DNA of 64,000 nt from Laetiporus sulphureus 93-53 (GCF_001632365.1 NW_024468549.1:300086-364085), one strand, 5' to 3'; shown: positions 49,401-62,010, counted from the stretch's first letter. Numbers and translations: made by a program. The notes: generated by a model from the sequence alone, not told the origin.

Positions 49401-50686
49401 TGTGTCTTGTCCGGCGCGAGGATGGAGTGCTGCGTCCATGTTGCCTTTATAGACACTGCGAGTAGCAGATAGGCAAACCCTCCACCGGCGGTGCCGACTG
49501 AGCGAATTCTATCGTAGCGAGCGGCAGAAGACGAAGTGCAACTGTGGAAGTCTTGAAAGCATCCATACAAATCACAATCTGTCGATCCACCTTCTCGCAC
49601 TTCTAAGGTAAGGGACTGACCTGCTGACTAGCGATAGCATCACAGGGTCCAGATGAGGTGACACTACCACAATCGTTCTGCAATTCATTGTGGAGGTACC
49701 GCGGAATAGAAGTGCGATAGGCTACCTTCAGAGATCTATTAAGTATGCAATGAGTACCTGCGCGTGATCCAATAGCAGGATAGAATTCAGTTACGCATCA
49801 GCTTCGGGCACATGATTGCAAATTTTCACCGTGCTAGTCCATTCGTGATTGAATGTGCGATAAGTTCATTTGATTTGGCACAGATCGCCGGGCTATAACA
49901 GTGGAAAGTAGCTCCATGGTCTTGTAACACTTCGGGCAGTTCATTCATACTAACTGACAAGCACTGGTTACTGTGCTTAAAAAAACCTACTACATCTATA
50001 CAGAATTCGGTTGATAAGGTGATGATTGAAGCTCGAGCTGCAGTCGGTGCGAGTTGACAAGTCCAACAGCGCTCAGCCACAAGAACCGTTAAACTCCGCG
50101 AGCGCTTATGGAGCCAAGAGCCGATTTGTCGATCAGTCACTAGTGCCGCTGGCTGGCAGCACAGATCTATATGCATTAAGAGGTCCGAGGATGATTCACT
50201 TCGCCTTCTTCTCCTAAGAGCAAAGTCTCTACGCTACGGCAAGACACCATCCAGATGTCGAGAGGAACGTCCAGATAGACTTCGATGATAAGGAGTTTTG
50301 GGGACGGGTCCTTGAAGTTAACGTTGATCTATCATACACTTTCGTGGAGCGAATCTCTGTGCCTTTGTGTTTGTTATATATGCCGTCCGTCAGCGGGTGT
50401 TAAACCAGCCATAATGGAGAAGGTTGAAAACGACCCTGCGATGAACAATGACGGTTCCGTTACATGCTCCTTACGAGAAAGTGTGTTTTTCCAAACAACT
50501 GTGCAATGAAATCGCAATTCGAAACTGAGTACCGCTTTAGTCCCGGACCGTGTCTGTGACGCTGGCGACTGAAAGTTTTGAGCCCATGATGCAATGGACA
50601 AGCAAACCCATCGTAGGCAGAGCCACTTCTGGCAGACAAGACTGCACAATCACAGCACATACGGATCAAGTGCAAGCCTCTACCCA
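49401..50686. other. Intergenic region between P450 and SDA1
   Basis: It holds the P450 promoter and the SDA1 3' flank. Only short unsupported ORFs occur, none with recognisable motifs or splice sites. Confidence 0.45.
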
Positions 50687-53347
50687 TCAATGATGCGCCT
50701 TCTTCGCTCGCTCGATATGCGCCCTCAGCTTCTGCTGCTTCTCCCTCAACGAGGCCTTCTTTTTATTCTTGACTGCGCCACTCGCGAGTATCATCATGAT
50801 CGGCTTGTTCCTCGCCTTCTCTCTGTTCGTCGAGCTGCTCGGCGCAGCCTTGTTCTTCTTGCCCTTGAGCGAGCCGAACTTCTCGCGACCCTCTCTGCCT
50901 TTTTCGATCGACGCTATGCGCTCAGCATAATCTGCCTTTGCCTTCTTGCGCGGACCGACGATGTCATCTTCTGAGATGAAGGTGTTCTCTGGGTTGCCGG
51001 ATTGAGCGAGGGCTTTTTTATTGGCCTCTAGGGTTGCCAGTTTCCGCTTGGTAGTAGAGCCTCCGCCACGCTCGACAGCTTTAGAGGCCGCCTGTAGACG
51101 CAGGTCGTTGAGCAGGGCAAAGTCGGCCGGTGTGAGGATCTGCGAAGACGATGTTGAGTTCGAGGGTGAACATCGATTAAAGGTATACGTTACCTTCGTC
51201 GTCGCTAACGACGAGACACGGGCAGCTGTGCTGTCGTCCACAGGCGCTGGCGTCTCAACTTGCTTATCGCCCTGAGCGTCGCCCCTATCCTTCTCTTTCT
51301 TCTGGTCTCCTTCATCTTCACTATCGCTAACGTCCAAATTATCTTCTCCATCCGACTCAACGGCTATCCATCCTCCTGAATCATCGGAATCTTCCGAAGA
51401 GTCCGACTCAATATCCCAGCCTTTCCAAGCAGCCTCATCATCCTCTTCTTCATCTCCCGAGGCTGCACCGTCTTCTTCCCGCAGCTTCTCCAGGTGATCT
51501 TCCAACAGCTAAGAGCCCCATCTAGCGCCATTGATTCTTGCAGGACGAACAAAACACTCACTACAAGACCCTCGATATCCACCGCTGCATCAGTACTGTG
51601 GCCGAAAGGCAGCGGCTGGATCCCGCCCGCTATGCCCATACTGGCCTCCTTACCCCGCTGTCTCCGCTTGAGCATCCCAGGATTGACATCACGAAACAGT
51701 TGCAACAGCCCCCTCGCAGCGGCCGTAACCGCCTTATCCCTGCTCTTCCGATACTCCACCAAATCGCCCAGCAGATCCTCCTCCATCGCCCACGGTTGTC
51801 TCCTGCACACCTCGCGAATGGCATTCAGGCCCGCCGCGATGACCTCACTGCCCACGCCGGGATGCACGAATTCCTGCGCGAGCTTGCGCACGACGGGCGT
51901 AAGCGCATCGGGCGGCGTGAGGTCATGCACGGACTGCGCGAGCGCGACCAGGATCGCTGGAATGCGCAGCTGGTGGTAGGTGAGGTACTTCATGATGTAG
52001 GTGTAGAAGCCGAGCACGCAGAGCTTGTGAGAACCCATGACGCGCGAGAGGAGCTGCATCATGAGAATTTTGTGGTCGAGCGAGAAGCGCTTGTCATAAC
52101 GATTGAGATTATCATACAGCTTCTCACCGAATGTCTGAGGGTCGTTCAGCAGTTGGATAGCAGGGAAATTAGGCGTGGATGATTCCGCCTTCTTCTTTCG
52201 ATTCTATAGAAACAATAGGGTGAATTCGTTGTTGGATGTCCGTAGGAACGACGTACAGATTTGATAGATTTGATTGTCTTTCGAATCTTCTTGTCACCGC
52301 TCCTCGTCTTTTTGTTCACCTCTCTGCGATGTTGTAGTGCCTTTACATCAGGCTCCTAGAGAATCGATCAGCGTCAACGTGAAACCGTCAGCAGCAGAAA
52401 CGGCGCATACATCTTCTGATTCGTCATCGCTATCCTCCTTCTCCTCGTCACTACCCAGGAAGAAGTGCAACGAAGCACTCTGAACCTTCACGACAGGATG
52501 AAAACATCCCAATGCAAGTATCGACACCGTCTTGGTATCATTCCTAATCGCATCAGCTCAACAACCACGTACACACCTCAAGACGGGTTACTCACCAAAT
52601 ACCCTTCCTCCACAGCTCCTTCGTCAGCACGATAGCCCACATCGCCTCTCCGCCATTCTGCGGCGTACCATGAGCAGAGGCGCCTGCAGCCGCACGGAGC
52701 TTCCCCTTGTCGCCGACGACCTCCTGGTCCATCCCACGCTCGATCATCCCGAACAGCATCGCCTGCACGGCACGATTGAGCTTGTGGTTCTTCGTGCGAA
52801 GATTGGCGGTGCGGATGTCGGAGAGAATGGTGCGCCTGATAAAGGCACGGAGGGATGAGGAGGTCGTCCGCGGGAGGAGAGGGAAGAGAGTTTTGAGCAG
52901 GCTATATGCGCGAAATGAGCTGGAAAGAGAATGGCACGCGGAGAAATGCATACATAATGGACGTAACGACATCCTTGTTCCGCAACATAACCAGATTCTG
53001 GACGAGAGACTTGCGCATGTCTAAGGAGAGCGTGCCATAGTTCTCGAGCAGCATGGTCGACAAGTGCGATGGGAACTCCGCCGTCTCCTTGGGATAGCAC
53101 AGTGCTACCTATCCCTATATCTCAGCCGGACACACGCCTCAAGCCTCAGATGACGAACCTGGGCAATGAATGTAACTAGCTCCCTGAAATGCTGAGCCTG
53201 TTCATCGGGATTGATCTGGAATATTTGCCGGATGCTGTTGTAGTGGTTCCATTGCTGCAAGAACTCTTCTTTATATGCAGCAGGGTCTCTCTTGATCAAG
53301 TTCTGCAGCTGAGGCAGATTGGACGTGAGTAGCACTCCCCGGCCCAT
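50687..53347 (-). CDS. SDA1: SDA1 homologue, nucleolar 60S ribosome biogenesis factor
   Basis: Essential factor for late 60S subunit maturation and export. It starts at ATG 53347 with the diagnostic N-terminus [20 protein letters not shown]; the first exon ends at 53159 and the second (53108-52954) continues [16 protein letters not shown]. Later exons show [60 protein letters not shown] and a long helical-repeat segment. An acidic region ([20 protein letters not shown]) follows, and then a Lys/Arg-rich tail with nuclear localisation character ([23 protein letters not shown]). Around six introns interrupt it. The order of regions and overall length match SDA1 proteins. Confidence 0.88.
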
Positions 53348-53813
53348 AATGTAAATTGGAAGTGAGTAGCAACGGCTTCAGCCACACTGAAGTTTTTGTA
53401 ACAGTTGCCAAAACTGGGTCAGGAACGAAGCTTTTGGACAACACAGACAAATACATCGTTGATCTTAGTTTGTGGCAGCCAATCACGTAATGGCAAATAA
53501 GTGGCTGATGGCAACTCCTCTGTACATAATTTTAACCGGCACGCATAGATTCTGTTCAGAGCGAATACTTTTACAATAGCAGAGAAGCGCTGTACACGAA
53601 CGCGGAGGACAGACAGCAACTGATAGCAAGAAATGATGTCAAAGCACAGAACACGACGTAAATAAGGAGCAACACTGACATGAAAATCCCTCGCATCAAG
53701 TCCATAAACACGAGAGGTTGCGGTATGATAGCATCGGCAGGAGCAACTTGGTATACGTTCTGCAGGATGCCATAGGGAATTCAGTTTATAGCAATAGCAT
53801 CGTTCGCCAAGAA
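53348..53813. other. Intergenic region upstream of SDA1
   Basis: It contains the SDA1 promoter and the 3' flank of the next minus-strand gene. A long minus-strand frame crosses it, but its product has no protein-family resemblance. Confidence 0.45.
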
Positions 53814-54715
53814 TCATGAGGCGGCAGTAGTCTCTGCAGCGGGCGGTGTAGTCGCCTGCTCGGCAGCCTCTGCCTGGAATGCAGGGGGAACTCCACCGTG
53901 CCCATGCCCACGACCACGGCCAGAGCCTCCGCGGAATCCACCGCGGATGCCAATGGATGCACGGGGTGCACCGTTCATTTCTTGGTCGGGACTCCGGGTC
54001 TTGTTCCATTCACGGCCTTGCTTGCCGGAATCCCATTCTCTGCTTTGTATCTGATCAGAAAGTTAGTTTGTTGGCGAACTTTGCCTTTGCAAAAGAATGC
54101 ACCTTCTCCAACTTTCTGCGAGCGTTCTGCTCGCGGGTGCGATCAATGTTTTCCTGCACCTTCTTCGTCTTGGTGGCCTTGATACGCTCGGCCTCCTGCG
54201 TTTTGCGAAAGGCTTCCTCATCTTTTTGGACATCCTAATGTATCGTTTATAATGAGAAGATAAGGGTAAATATCTTGATAGATGTACCATCCGCCTCTGT
54301 TTGATCTTCTCATTCTGTTCCTTTATCCGGACCATCTTTTGTGCCAGCTCATCTTCACTCATTTTCTCCTTATCACTTCATCAGTTCATCAATCCAATAC
54401 TCAGACCACCGTCAAAGCACATACTCGCTGAGCGCCACCAGTCTTGACACGATCAGGATTGACATATGGCTTCTTCCTACCCTCGCCTCTCTTGCCCTCA
54501 GTCGTGGGCGACGTGGGGGCCTGCTGTTCCGGAGCCTCTGCCTCATAGGTTTCTTCGGCCACTTTGAGAGCCTCTTCGTGTTCCGCAGATGGTGGCGCCT
54601 GTTCCTCCTCGGCTGGCTCGCTCGAGCTAGGATGTTCCGGCTCATCGTTTATTTTGAGTGCATCGAGGTCGAGGCCCAGGGAGTTGTTGTTCGTAGCGTC
54701 AGCAGGTGCCTCCAT
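53814..54715 (-). CDS. Coiled-coil/RGG-tail protein, probable RNA-associated factor
   Basis: Conserved-looking basidiomycete protein that I cannot name. It starts at ATG 54715 (MEAPADATNNNSLGLD) with an acidic Glu/Ala-rich stretch. A basic segment (GKRGEGRKKPYVNPDRVKTG) follows, then two short exons encoding a highly charged coiled coil (MSEDELAQKMVRIKEQNEKI; QEAERIKATKTKKVQENIDR). The end is Gly/Arg-rich with RGGFRGGSGRGRGHGHGG. RGG tails usually bind RNA or are arginine-methylated, hence the suggested role. The coiled-coil exon ending near 54230 and the RGG exon after 54050 are joined by a short intron. Divergent from PGK1 by 215 bp. Confidence 0.65.
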
Positions 54716-54865
54716 GATGAATGTGCGGCAAGGAGGAAGCACGAAGCACGTTCGAGCATCTCAGCGGTCGAGCGTCGAGGCACGAAGCAAGTCGCGACGC
54801 GCCTACGCCGAGCTGAGATCGCGGGCAGATGTCGTCGTCAGCGTGATCTCATAACATCGATAGTC

Positions 54866-54925
54866 TATATAACTCCGCTGCTCTGCTCTCCCTCCCCTCA
54901 TCGCCCTCTCTCTCCTCGCCATCGC
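54866..54925 (+). promoter_or_regulatory. Core promoter of PGK1: TATA box and CT-rich tract
   Basis: TATATAA at 54866-54872 is followed by a pyrimidine-rich run to about 54925, just before ATG 54931. This TATA plus CT-block arrangement is typical of strongly expressed fungal glycolytic genes. The transcription start should fall in or after the CT block. Confidence 0.7.
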
Positions 54926-54930
54926 CCATC

Positions 54931-56496
54931 ATGTCCATCTCCAACAAGCTCTCCATCACCGACCTCGACCTCAAGGGTAAGCGCGTCCTCATACGCGTCG
55001 ACTTCAACGTCCCGATGCAGGATGGCAAGGTCACCAACCCAGCCGTATGTTTGCCCCTCTCCTGCTGCGGGCACGTCATCTGACAGTATCGCAGCGTATC
55101 GTCGCAGCTCTCCCGACGATCAAGTATGCACTGGACAACGGTATGTAATGCGCTCTCCTGATGATAATGCAGGTCTGATGTGCCTGCAGGAGCATCCAAG
55201 GTCATCCTGATGTCCCATCTCGGCCGCCCGAATGGCCAGGTGATCGCCAAGTACTCCCTCGAGCCCGTGTCTAAGGAGCTCGAGAAGCAGATCGGCAAGC
55301 CTGTCATCTTCGTGCACGAGTCCGTCGGTCCCGCGGTCGAGAAGGCCGTGAACGACGCCGCACCGGGTTCGATCATCCTCCTCGAGAATTTGCGGTTCCA
55401 CATCGAAGAGGAGGGCTCTGCAAAGGACAAGGAGGGCAAGAAGACCAAGGCCGCCCCGGCCAAGGTGAATGAGTTCCGTGAGGGCCTCACGCGTCTCGGC
55501 GACGTGTACGTGAATGACGCATTCGGAACTGCCCACCGCCCACACTCGAGTATGGTCGGTGTGAAGTTGTCGCAGCGTGCTGCGGGCTTCCTCATGAAGA
55601 AGGAGCTCGACTACTTCGCAAAGGCACTTGAGCACCCTGAGCGCCCCTTCTTGGCTATCCTTGGCGGGGCAAAGGTCTCTGATAAGATCCAGTTGATTGA
55701 GAACATGCTCGATAAGGTAAGCAGTAAGGTAACAATGAATGAGAGCGTAACTCAGTCGCAATAGGTCGACTCTCTCATCATCTGTGGTGGTATGGCCTTC
55801 ACTTTCAAGAAGAAGCTGGAGAAAGTATCGGTGCGTGCCTTCATCTCAGATCTCTGTGCGCTGGTACTTAACGGGACTCATAGATCGGTAATTCGCTCTT
55901 CGACGAGGCCGGTGCAGAGAAGGTCGCCGCACTTATTGAGAAGGCCAAGACGCGCAAGGTCAAGGTCGTCCTTCCCGTAGACTATATCACCGGAGACAAG
56001 TTTGATAAGGACGCAAAGACCGGCGTCGCAGACGACGCGAGCGGCATTCCCGACGGCTGGATCGGCCTTGACGCGGGCCCGAACAGTCGTGCGCTCTTCA
56101 GAACGACCGTCTTGGAGGCGAAGACCATTCTTTGGAACGGGTCAGTCTGAATTTTCTATGCACCTGCTGCTGTTTGCTGAGATGCGCTGTCTGCAGTCCC
56201 CCCGGCGTGTTCGAGTTCCCGGCGTTCGCAGAGGGCTCGAAGGCGTTGCTCGACGCGACGATCGAGGCCGCACAGAAGGGCGCGACCGTCATTGTCGGCG
56301 GTGGAGATACTGCAACGGTCGTTGCCCAGTACGGTGCCGAGGATAAAATCAGCCATGTCAGTACCGGCGGAGGCGCTAGTCTCGAGCTGCTTGAGGGCAA
56401 GGTACGTGTGAAGCTATGACGTTGTGCTCTCTTTTGAGTCTGATGGATATCTGTTTGGAGACCCTCCCCGGTGTTGCAGAGTTGAGTGAGAAATAG
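54931..56496 (+). CDS. PGK1: Phosphoglycerate kinase
   Basis: Glycolytic enzyme that transfers phosphate from 1,3-bisphosphoglycerate to ADP in the cytosol. Seven exons (54931-55044, 55095-55140, 55190-55716, 55765-55830, 55884-56140, 56197-56401, 56461-56496) give 416 residues, the normal length. Signature blocks are [14 protein letters not shown] (substrate site), [57 protein letters not shown] and, at the nucleotide site, [20 protein letters not shown] followed by [14 protein letters not shown]. The last exon encodes only [11 protein letters not shown]. No residue looks unusual. Confidence 0.96.
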
Positions 56497-56786
56497 CAAT
56501 CAGTACATGGTAGGGCTAGCAAATATTGAAGAAGATACTATCGCGCGATGTATGCTACGTGAAAGAAGCAAAAAGAAGAGTTGTAAATAGGCGAAGAATA
56601 TAGAGACAATACCCTGGCGCCAAGTTTGCGTGACCTGAAATGAAAAAATTTGTTCCGATGTGCACAGCGTAGAGTTTTGAGCAGTTTATTGTGTCACAAA
56701 GCTGGAGACCTCAGCTTGATGCTGTACAAATACACTTGCTTTGATAAGTGCACGACAATAGTCCATGAAAGAGGCCTGCTATACGA

Positions 56787-57555
56787 TCATTCTTCTACTT
56801 TCTTGAGACCACTCAAGTCTCTAGTTCCTCTAAGAACAGTGTATAAGCTACTTTGATACCATGGAGAAAAAACGTCGAAAGAGTACGCACGTAACAGGGA
56901 ACCCATAGACATCGATCGCGTCAATCCGCGTCTGATCCTCGTCGGCTTGATTCGACTCGACGAAAATCTACATCGCGCGTATGTCGAAGTCAACTCACAG
57001 ATATGAAGAGACGATCCCGAGGAAGGGACGTACGTGGAGGCTGTTCACGGCCTGAAAGCGAACGTATCGCAAAGGAACGCGCCTGCCTTCCGTCACCTGC
57101 TCCCCCGTCAGCTCAAACTCCTGCGCAGGCTCGCTATCCTCCACGTCGTCGAACCCAATCGTCAGTCTGTTGAGGAAGAGCTTGATCTTGCGCGGCGCCT
57201 GCGCCACATTCGACGTCTGAATGACGATCGAGCGTATGCGTACGGGCTGGTTGAACTGTACCGGGGCGCACTTAATGAGCGCTGCTATATGCGCGTGTTC
57301 CGTGTATGAGAGGACGCACTGTGACGTTCAAGAAGAGCTGCTCGTCCACGTCGCTGAGGAGGTACGAGCTGGACGAGTTCTTTGTCTTCGAAGAGACGAT
57401 GGACTTGAGCGTGTGCTCGCCCTCCTCGTTCAGGCAGGTCAGCTGCTGGAGGTCGAGATGCTCAAGCAAGGACGTCTGCTTCCATCGGTCAAGACATGGC
57501 ACGGACGCAGCTGAGAAGGAAAAGAGGCGTTGCTCACTTCACTTTCTTCCGACAT
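56787..57555 (-). CDS. PITH domain protein (PITHD1/thioredoxin-like C-terminal type)
   Basis: Proteasome-interacting thioredoxin-domain module without the thioredoxin part. From the minus strand, LLEHLDLQQLTCLNEEGEHT and SDVDEQLFLNVTVRPL-like segments open the domain. AALIKCAPVQFNQPVRIRSI, APRKIKLFLNRLTIGFDDVE, LRYVRFQAVNSLHIFVESNQ and IDAIDVYGFPVT follow, with a final exon reading GTRDLSGLKKVEE and a stop at 56787. These are the conserved PITH blocks in order, from at least four exons. The 5' end is less sure: ATG 57555 (MSEE) would need a very short intron to reach the domain. Confidence 0.82.
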
Positions 57556-57744
57556 TGCGATGCGAGTGGGTGGCAATTAAGAGCAGTACAAGTATCGAGA
57601 TTAGATAAGATCAATACAGTGTGGGGCGGGAGATAACAGAACGGACAACGGGGAGCGAACGAAAACACGAGAGGGGACACAAATCCGGCGACGGCACACG
57701 CAGTCTCACTCGAATATACGAAGACGAAAGGCAGCAGAAATTCC

Positions 57745-60377
57745 TCAGACGATTACACACTCATCCTTGGCCTCCTGGCGGGTCGGCCGTGCCGTATTCA
57801 TCCGCTTGTTGCCGGTGCGCTTCATCTCCGTCAAGCGTTGCATGGCTCGTTTGTTGTTTTGAGCTGGGCACCATTTAAAAATTGTGAGTTACGCGTCAGA
57901 CGCATATATGAAGAAAAGTGCATACCAGCTGCTCGCATGTACCACCGCTTCGAAAACTCGATGTCCTGCTTGATGCCAATTCCCACCTCGGCATAGTACC
58001 CAACAGCATACTCGGCCTTGCTCAGGCCCTTATTCGCCGCCCTCCGTGCCCACAAGTACGCCTCCGAGTCGCTCTGCTTCAGCACCCCCTCGCTACCCGT
58101 GAGGTACCACCCGCTCAGCGCCAGCTCCGCCTCCGAGTGACCCTTCTCCGCCGCCTTCGTATACCAAGCGATCGACCGCCGCGGGTCGACGGGGCACGTC
58201 AGGCTGCCATATTCATAGCACTGCCCGAGCTTGTACTGCGAATGAGTGTACCCGAGGTGCCCCGCGCGCGTATACAGCTCCTTCGCATACGCCGGGTCGT
58301 ACGGCACCACTTTATTGTTCGGCGACTCAAACAGCATCGCGAGCTCATGCAGCGCATGCGGGTTCTCCTCGTCCGCCTGCTCTGCCGCGCGCTTCAGCCA
58401 ATTCACCGCGTCGCGCGGATTCTCCTGCTCCCCGAGCGATCCGCGCAAGAGGATGCAGCCGAGCTTGTACATCGCGGCCGTGTCACCCAGCGAGGCGGCC
58501 TTGCGGTAGAACGCGAGAGCCCGCCGCGGCTCTTTCCTCGTACCAGCACCGATCTCGTTGCACACTGCGACACGGTAGCATGCGGCCGCATGGTTCTGCT
58601 TCGCCGCCTGCAGGTACAGGTGGTACGCCCGTTCGTGGTCGACTGGCAGCCCGAGCATACCGGTGCCATGGCAGTTGGCTAAGAAGAATTGGGCCTCGTC
58701 GTAACCGTTGCCCTGAGTAGCCAGACGTCGCATCACTTTCAAGGACTCTGCAATGAGCGTATCACGATATCTCTTGACGCTTTTCTGATCCTTCGCGTCC
58801 TTGCCGAACTTCTTCGCAGCCTCGATCAGGTACTTCGCGTACAAGAAGTGCGCTTCTGGATCTGGATCGTCCTTGATTCTGTGGCGGTACTCGTCAATGT
58901 ACTCCTTCGTGAACGGAGGCGCGCTGAGATCGATCGCCTTGGACTTCTGTGTGCGAGGAGCGAAGGACGCTGTCGTGCCTGACCGTTGCAGCGACGGGCG
59001 GGCCCGGAACTCGACCTCTTCTTCGGTCGACATGGATGAAGGAGCAATGGACGGCGCCCGTCCAAGCGACGCCTGCGAAGATCCGGAATAGATAGAGGGA
59101 GTGCCAGACTGGTATGGACCTGCGCCAAGGTATGAGCCTGGCATATTAGGGGGTATCTGAGGAGGTCCGTTGTTAGAGTAATACTGCTGTGGTGGCAACT
59201 GTGAATATTGATCGGACGATTGCGTGGGAGCTTCGGGAAGGTACTGAGCAGGTCCTTCTTGAGGAGACCCAGCCGGTGGGTACTGATCAGGCAATTCAGC
59301 TGGAGGCGCACCAGGAGGGAATTGGCCTGGCATTTGGGACTGAGGAGCATCGGGAGGATATGGGCCAGGTGCCTGAGACGGGGAAGGTCCTGCAGCGTAC
59401 TGACCAGGGGCTAGAGGTAGCGATGGTCCCAAACCATACTGACTAGGAGCTTGTGATGGTGGATATTGGCCATATCCCTGAGGTGGAGGCCCTGGAGGGT
59501 ACTGTCCAGGACCTTGTTGTGGAGGGGGTTCAGGGTAATACTGACCAAGGCCTTGTGGCGGGGGAGGTCCAGGTGGATATCGCCCAGGAGCCTGTTGAGG
59601 AGGAGGGCCGCCAGCATAGTTCATGGATGCTTGACGTGGAGGAGGCCCGCGGACATACGCCCCAGGAGGGAGTGCACCACCTGGCGGCGGGCCCATCCCA
59701 AGGAGGTTGGAGGCCGCTGCGTACATGCTATTGTAATTCTGTCCGGGAGGAGCGCCCTGCGTGGCATACCCTGGGTGCTGATTTTCCCAACCCTGCTGTG
59801 ATGGATATCCGCGCGGAGGCGCATAGCCTCCCTGTCCATCCTGCATCATATACCCGTTTGGAGGATGCTGGAACGACGAGTCGTCATGCGAGTGCAGGCT
59901 CGTCCCGTCCGTCTCCACCGACCCGTCGTAAGCCATAGACTCGTACTCGCTGTAAATGCTATTCCACGCGCTCCCACTTCCCCCGCTGCCCACCGAGTGC
60001 ACGGAGCTCACGTCGGCCGCGCCTGTCGGACGCGTCGGGTCGGTCGGGCGACCGGGAGGCATGCGCCTCATCACTTGCTCGTGTGCGGTTGTCATGTTGG
60101 GCATGGTCGCCATGCGGTGGGGGGACATGGACGCGGCAGGGTGCGGAGACATGGACGTGGCAGAGCGTGCGGACATTGACGTACCTGCGCGTGGGATGGG
60201 GTCTCCGTGGTTCATGACCATCCGCCCGGTCGGGTCGCTTATCCGCATGTTGTTGAGCGCACCCAGCACGTCTGTCTCCTCGTACGCCGGCGGCGGCACT
60301 GAGGGAATATCCTCGTTTTCTCCGTTCAGTTGGGACTGCGAAGGAAGCGAAGGCACGGAATAGTTTTGATGGCGCAT
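57745..60377 (-). CDS. Sel1-repeat protein, Skt5/Chs4-like chitin synthase activator
   Basis: Probable activator or localiser of a class of chitin synthase at growth sites. Two exons, 60377-57926 and 57863-57745, give 856 residues. The first half is disordered: Ser/Met-rich, then about 250 residues of Pro/Gln/Gly/Tyr repeats built on P-G-Q-Y-P-P-G-P-P. The second half has at least six Sel1-like repeats from about residue 520, for example EAQFFLANCHGTGMLGLPVD, AAMYKLGCILLRG, and AEYAVGYYAEVGIGIKQDIE. The second exon ends DECVIV, a CaaX box, so the protein is probably prenylated, as in yeast Skt5/Chs4. The intron must be spliced to gain it; read-through gives a protein ending without CaaX. Confidence 0.85.
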
Positions 60378-60836
60378 GAGAGTGTTCGCTAGAACGGAGG
60401 ATACAGGCCATCGCGCCAGAAGGACAGTCAGGCAATCGTCGCCACGCTAAGAGAATGCAGATGCAGCTCACGGTTTTCGGGTTGCTGGGGCTCTGCAAAG
60501 TGGCCAGCATTGTCTTGAGTATGGTAGCGATGGATGGGCGGTGCCGCCATGCCCTGGCGACGTGCATGGCGAACGTCGGTGTGAAGAGGAGGGTATTCTT
60601 GCGAGTCGGCCATACCTACGCACCGCTGCGAGCGATGTGCGCGACGGGCTGGTGGGAGTTGAGGAAGAAAGCGAATGGAAGAGAGATAGGAATCGCTTCA
60701 GTTGATCACGCCAGCTCAGACACGACAGACGGACGGATCGCGAGGATCATTAATTATACTTTGCTGCGCAGAAAGTTCATCTCACACAGTCCGGCAACGA
60801 CAAGACAGATATGTATGCAATAAGGATACCATCAAT
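60378..60836. other. Promoter region of the Sel1 gene
   Basis: It carries no supported gene. It includes the 5' leader of the minus-strand Sel1 gene. Short ORFs here have no distinguishing features. Confidence 0.45.
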
Positions 60837-61337
60837 TCATGTACTAGTAGCGTCCACACTACTCGAGACAGCGCTTGCATCGTCAGGCGCGGCTGCAACA
60901 TCCACTTTCTCCACCTCCGTCTGCACGTCCGATGCAGCCCTAGTGTCCGGCGCAGAGACATCTGCAGAGACTGTAACCGACTCGGTGACGTCCGTGTTGT
61001 CTGTGTTCGCCGTGGGCTTCTCGACCTTGGCCGGATCGCCCGGGGGAGAAGGTTCACACCGACCTCTACCTTTGCAGCGACTGCAGGCGAGAGAGTGGCA
61101 GACGGATCGCCACTCCACACCCAGTCCTCCAGTATCCTCTCCACCCTCTCCGTCGAGGGTCCCACGGGCGTCTCCCAACCTCACCTGTCGTCCATGCGCG
61201 CACTCCCCGCCTCGCTCGCGTTCGCGCTGCCCGCCCTCTCGCTTCAAGCTCGGACGTTCAGAGAGCTCGGTGCGTTGCGTCTTTCTTTTACTCATTATGC
61301 CTATAGCCTGTCTGACTGCGAAGCCAGTCCTAGTCAA
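60837..61337 (-). CDS. Hypothetical protein with acidic Val/Ala-rich C-terminus
   Basis: Unrecognised. The minus-strand tail, VEKPTANTDNTDVTESVTVS and on to ...SSVDATST, ends at 60837. In another frame just upstream, STERVERILEDWVWSGDPSA followed by TLSPAVAAK looks coding, and an intron of about 45 nt (GTAGAGGTCGG...CCAAG) would join them. The 5' exons could lie near 61200-61330 in a basic Glu/Arg-rich frame. Structure and function remain open. Confidence 0.35.
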   Translation of the reverse strand: MTRTGFAVRQAIGIMSKRKTQRTELSERPSLKREGGQRERERGGECAHGRQVRLGDARGTLDGEGGEDTGGLGVEWRSVCHSLACSRCKGRGRCEPSPPGDPAKVEKPTANTDNTDVTESVTVSADVSAPDTRAASDVQTEVEKVDVAAAPDDASAVSSSVDATST

Positions 61338-61469
61338 TGTTCCTCACGGCCTCTTGCTGTACAACGCGGTCGGTCACTCGCAGGCTGGGCTGTGCATGAG
61401 ACAGCGAGATGCGGGGGATGTACATGTCGGAGAGCACAGTGGCGGATTTCGTACGTCGCTTCACATCCG

Positions 61470-62010
61470 TGTGTGCTCAACGCACGCGCGCGCAGACCTG
61501 TAGCAGACATCCATCCTCACCCAACTCCCCCGCGCCTGCCTCTCATCACGACGTCACAATCGCACCCTTTAGCCCTGAGCTCACTGTGCCCCCGGTGCTC
61601 GTGGACGTCGCCTGTTTATTCATGGTCGGACGCTCTTCCCCGCACTGCAGCGGAATTGGACGATGCAAGACATCACGGGCTGAGGACGGAGCATGCATAG
61701 GACAGCGGAGCGTGTGGATTATTGGAGATGGCAGTCTTCGTACGTCGTTTCTTACCTCTAACCTCCGCGTACGCTGAACACATGGATCTGCCCGCGCTTG
61801 CACGTCCGCGGCAGACATTCACCCTCACCCGATTCCTCCGCGCCGTTCCTCCTTTCGCCTGTCTCTCACCGCAACACCATAATCACACCCTTTAGCCGGC
61901 TTCAGCGCCCGCGGCCCTCATCGACGCCGTCTCCTTAGCCATCGTCGGACGCTCTCCCCGACGCTGCACCGGAAACCGGCGATGGAATATATCACGGGCT
62001 ACAGGGCTCG
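61470..62010. repeat. Degenerate tandem repeat, two units
   Basis: Two neighbouring stretches, about 61490-61760 and 61795-62010, share ordered blocks: GCAGACAT near the start, TCCTCACCC or CCCTCACCC, CACCCTTTAGCC, a GTCGGACGCTCT block and ATCACGGGCT near the end. They are diverged and carry no ORF of note. Confidence 0.6.

Noticed and set aside
53419..54009. 196-codon minus-strand ORF between SDA1 and the RGG gene
   Set aside because: It overlaps the RGG exon in another frame and has the cysteine/arginine-rich character of a chance ORF.
54849..55595. 248-codon minus-strand ORF opposite PGK1
   Set aside because: It is antisense to confirmed PGK1 exons; codon bias of the sense gene keeps this frame open.
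59453..59938. 161-codon plus-strand ORF opposite the Sel1 gene
   Set aside because: It arises from the proline-repeat DNA read on the other strand; no start context or conservation signal.
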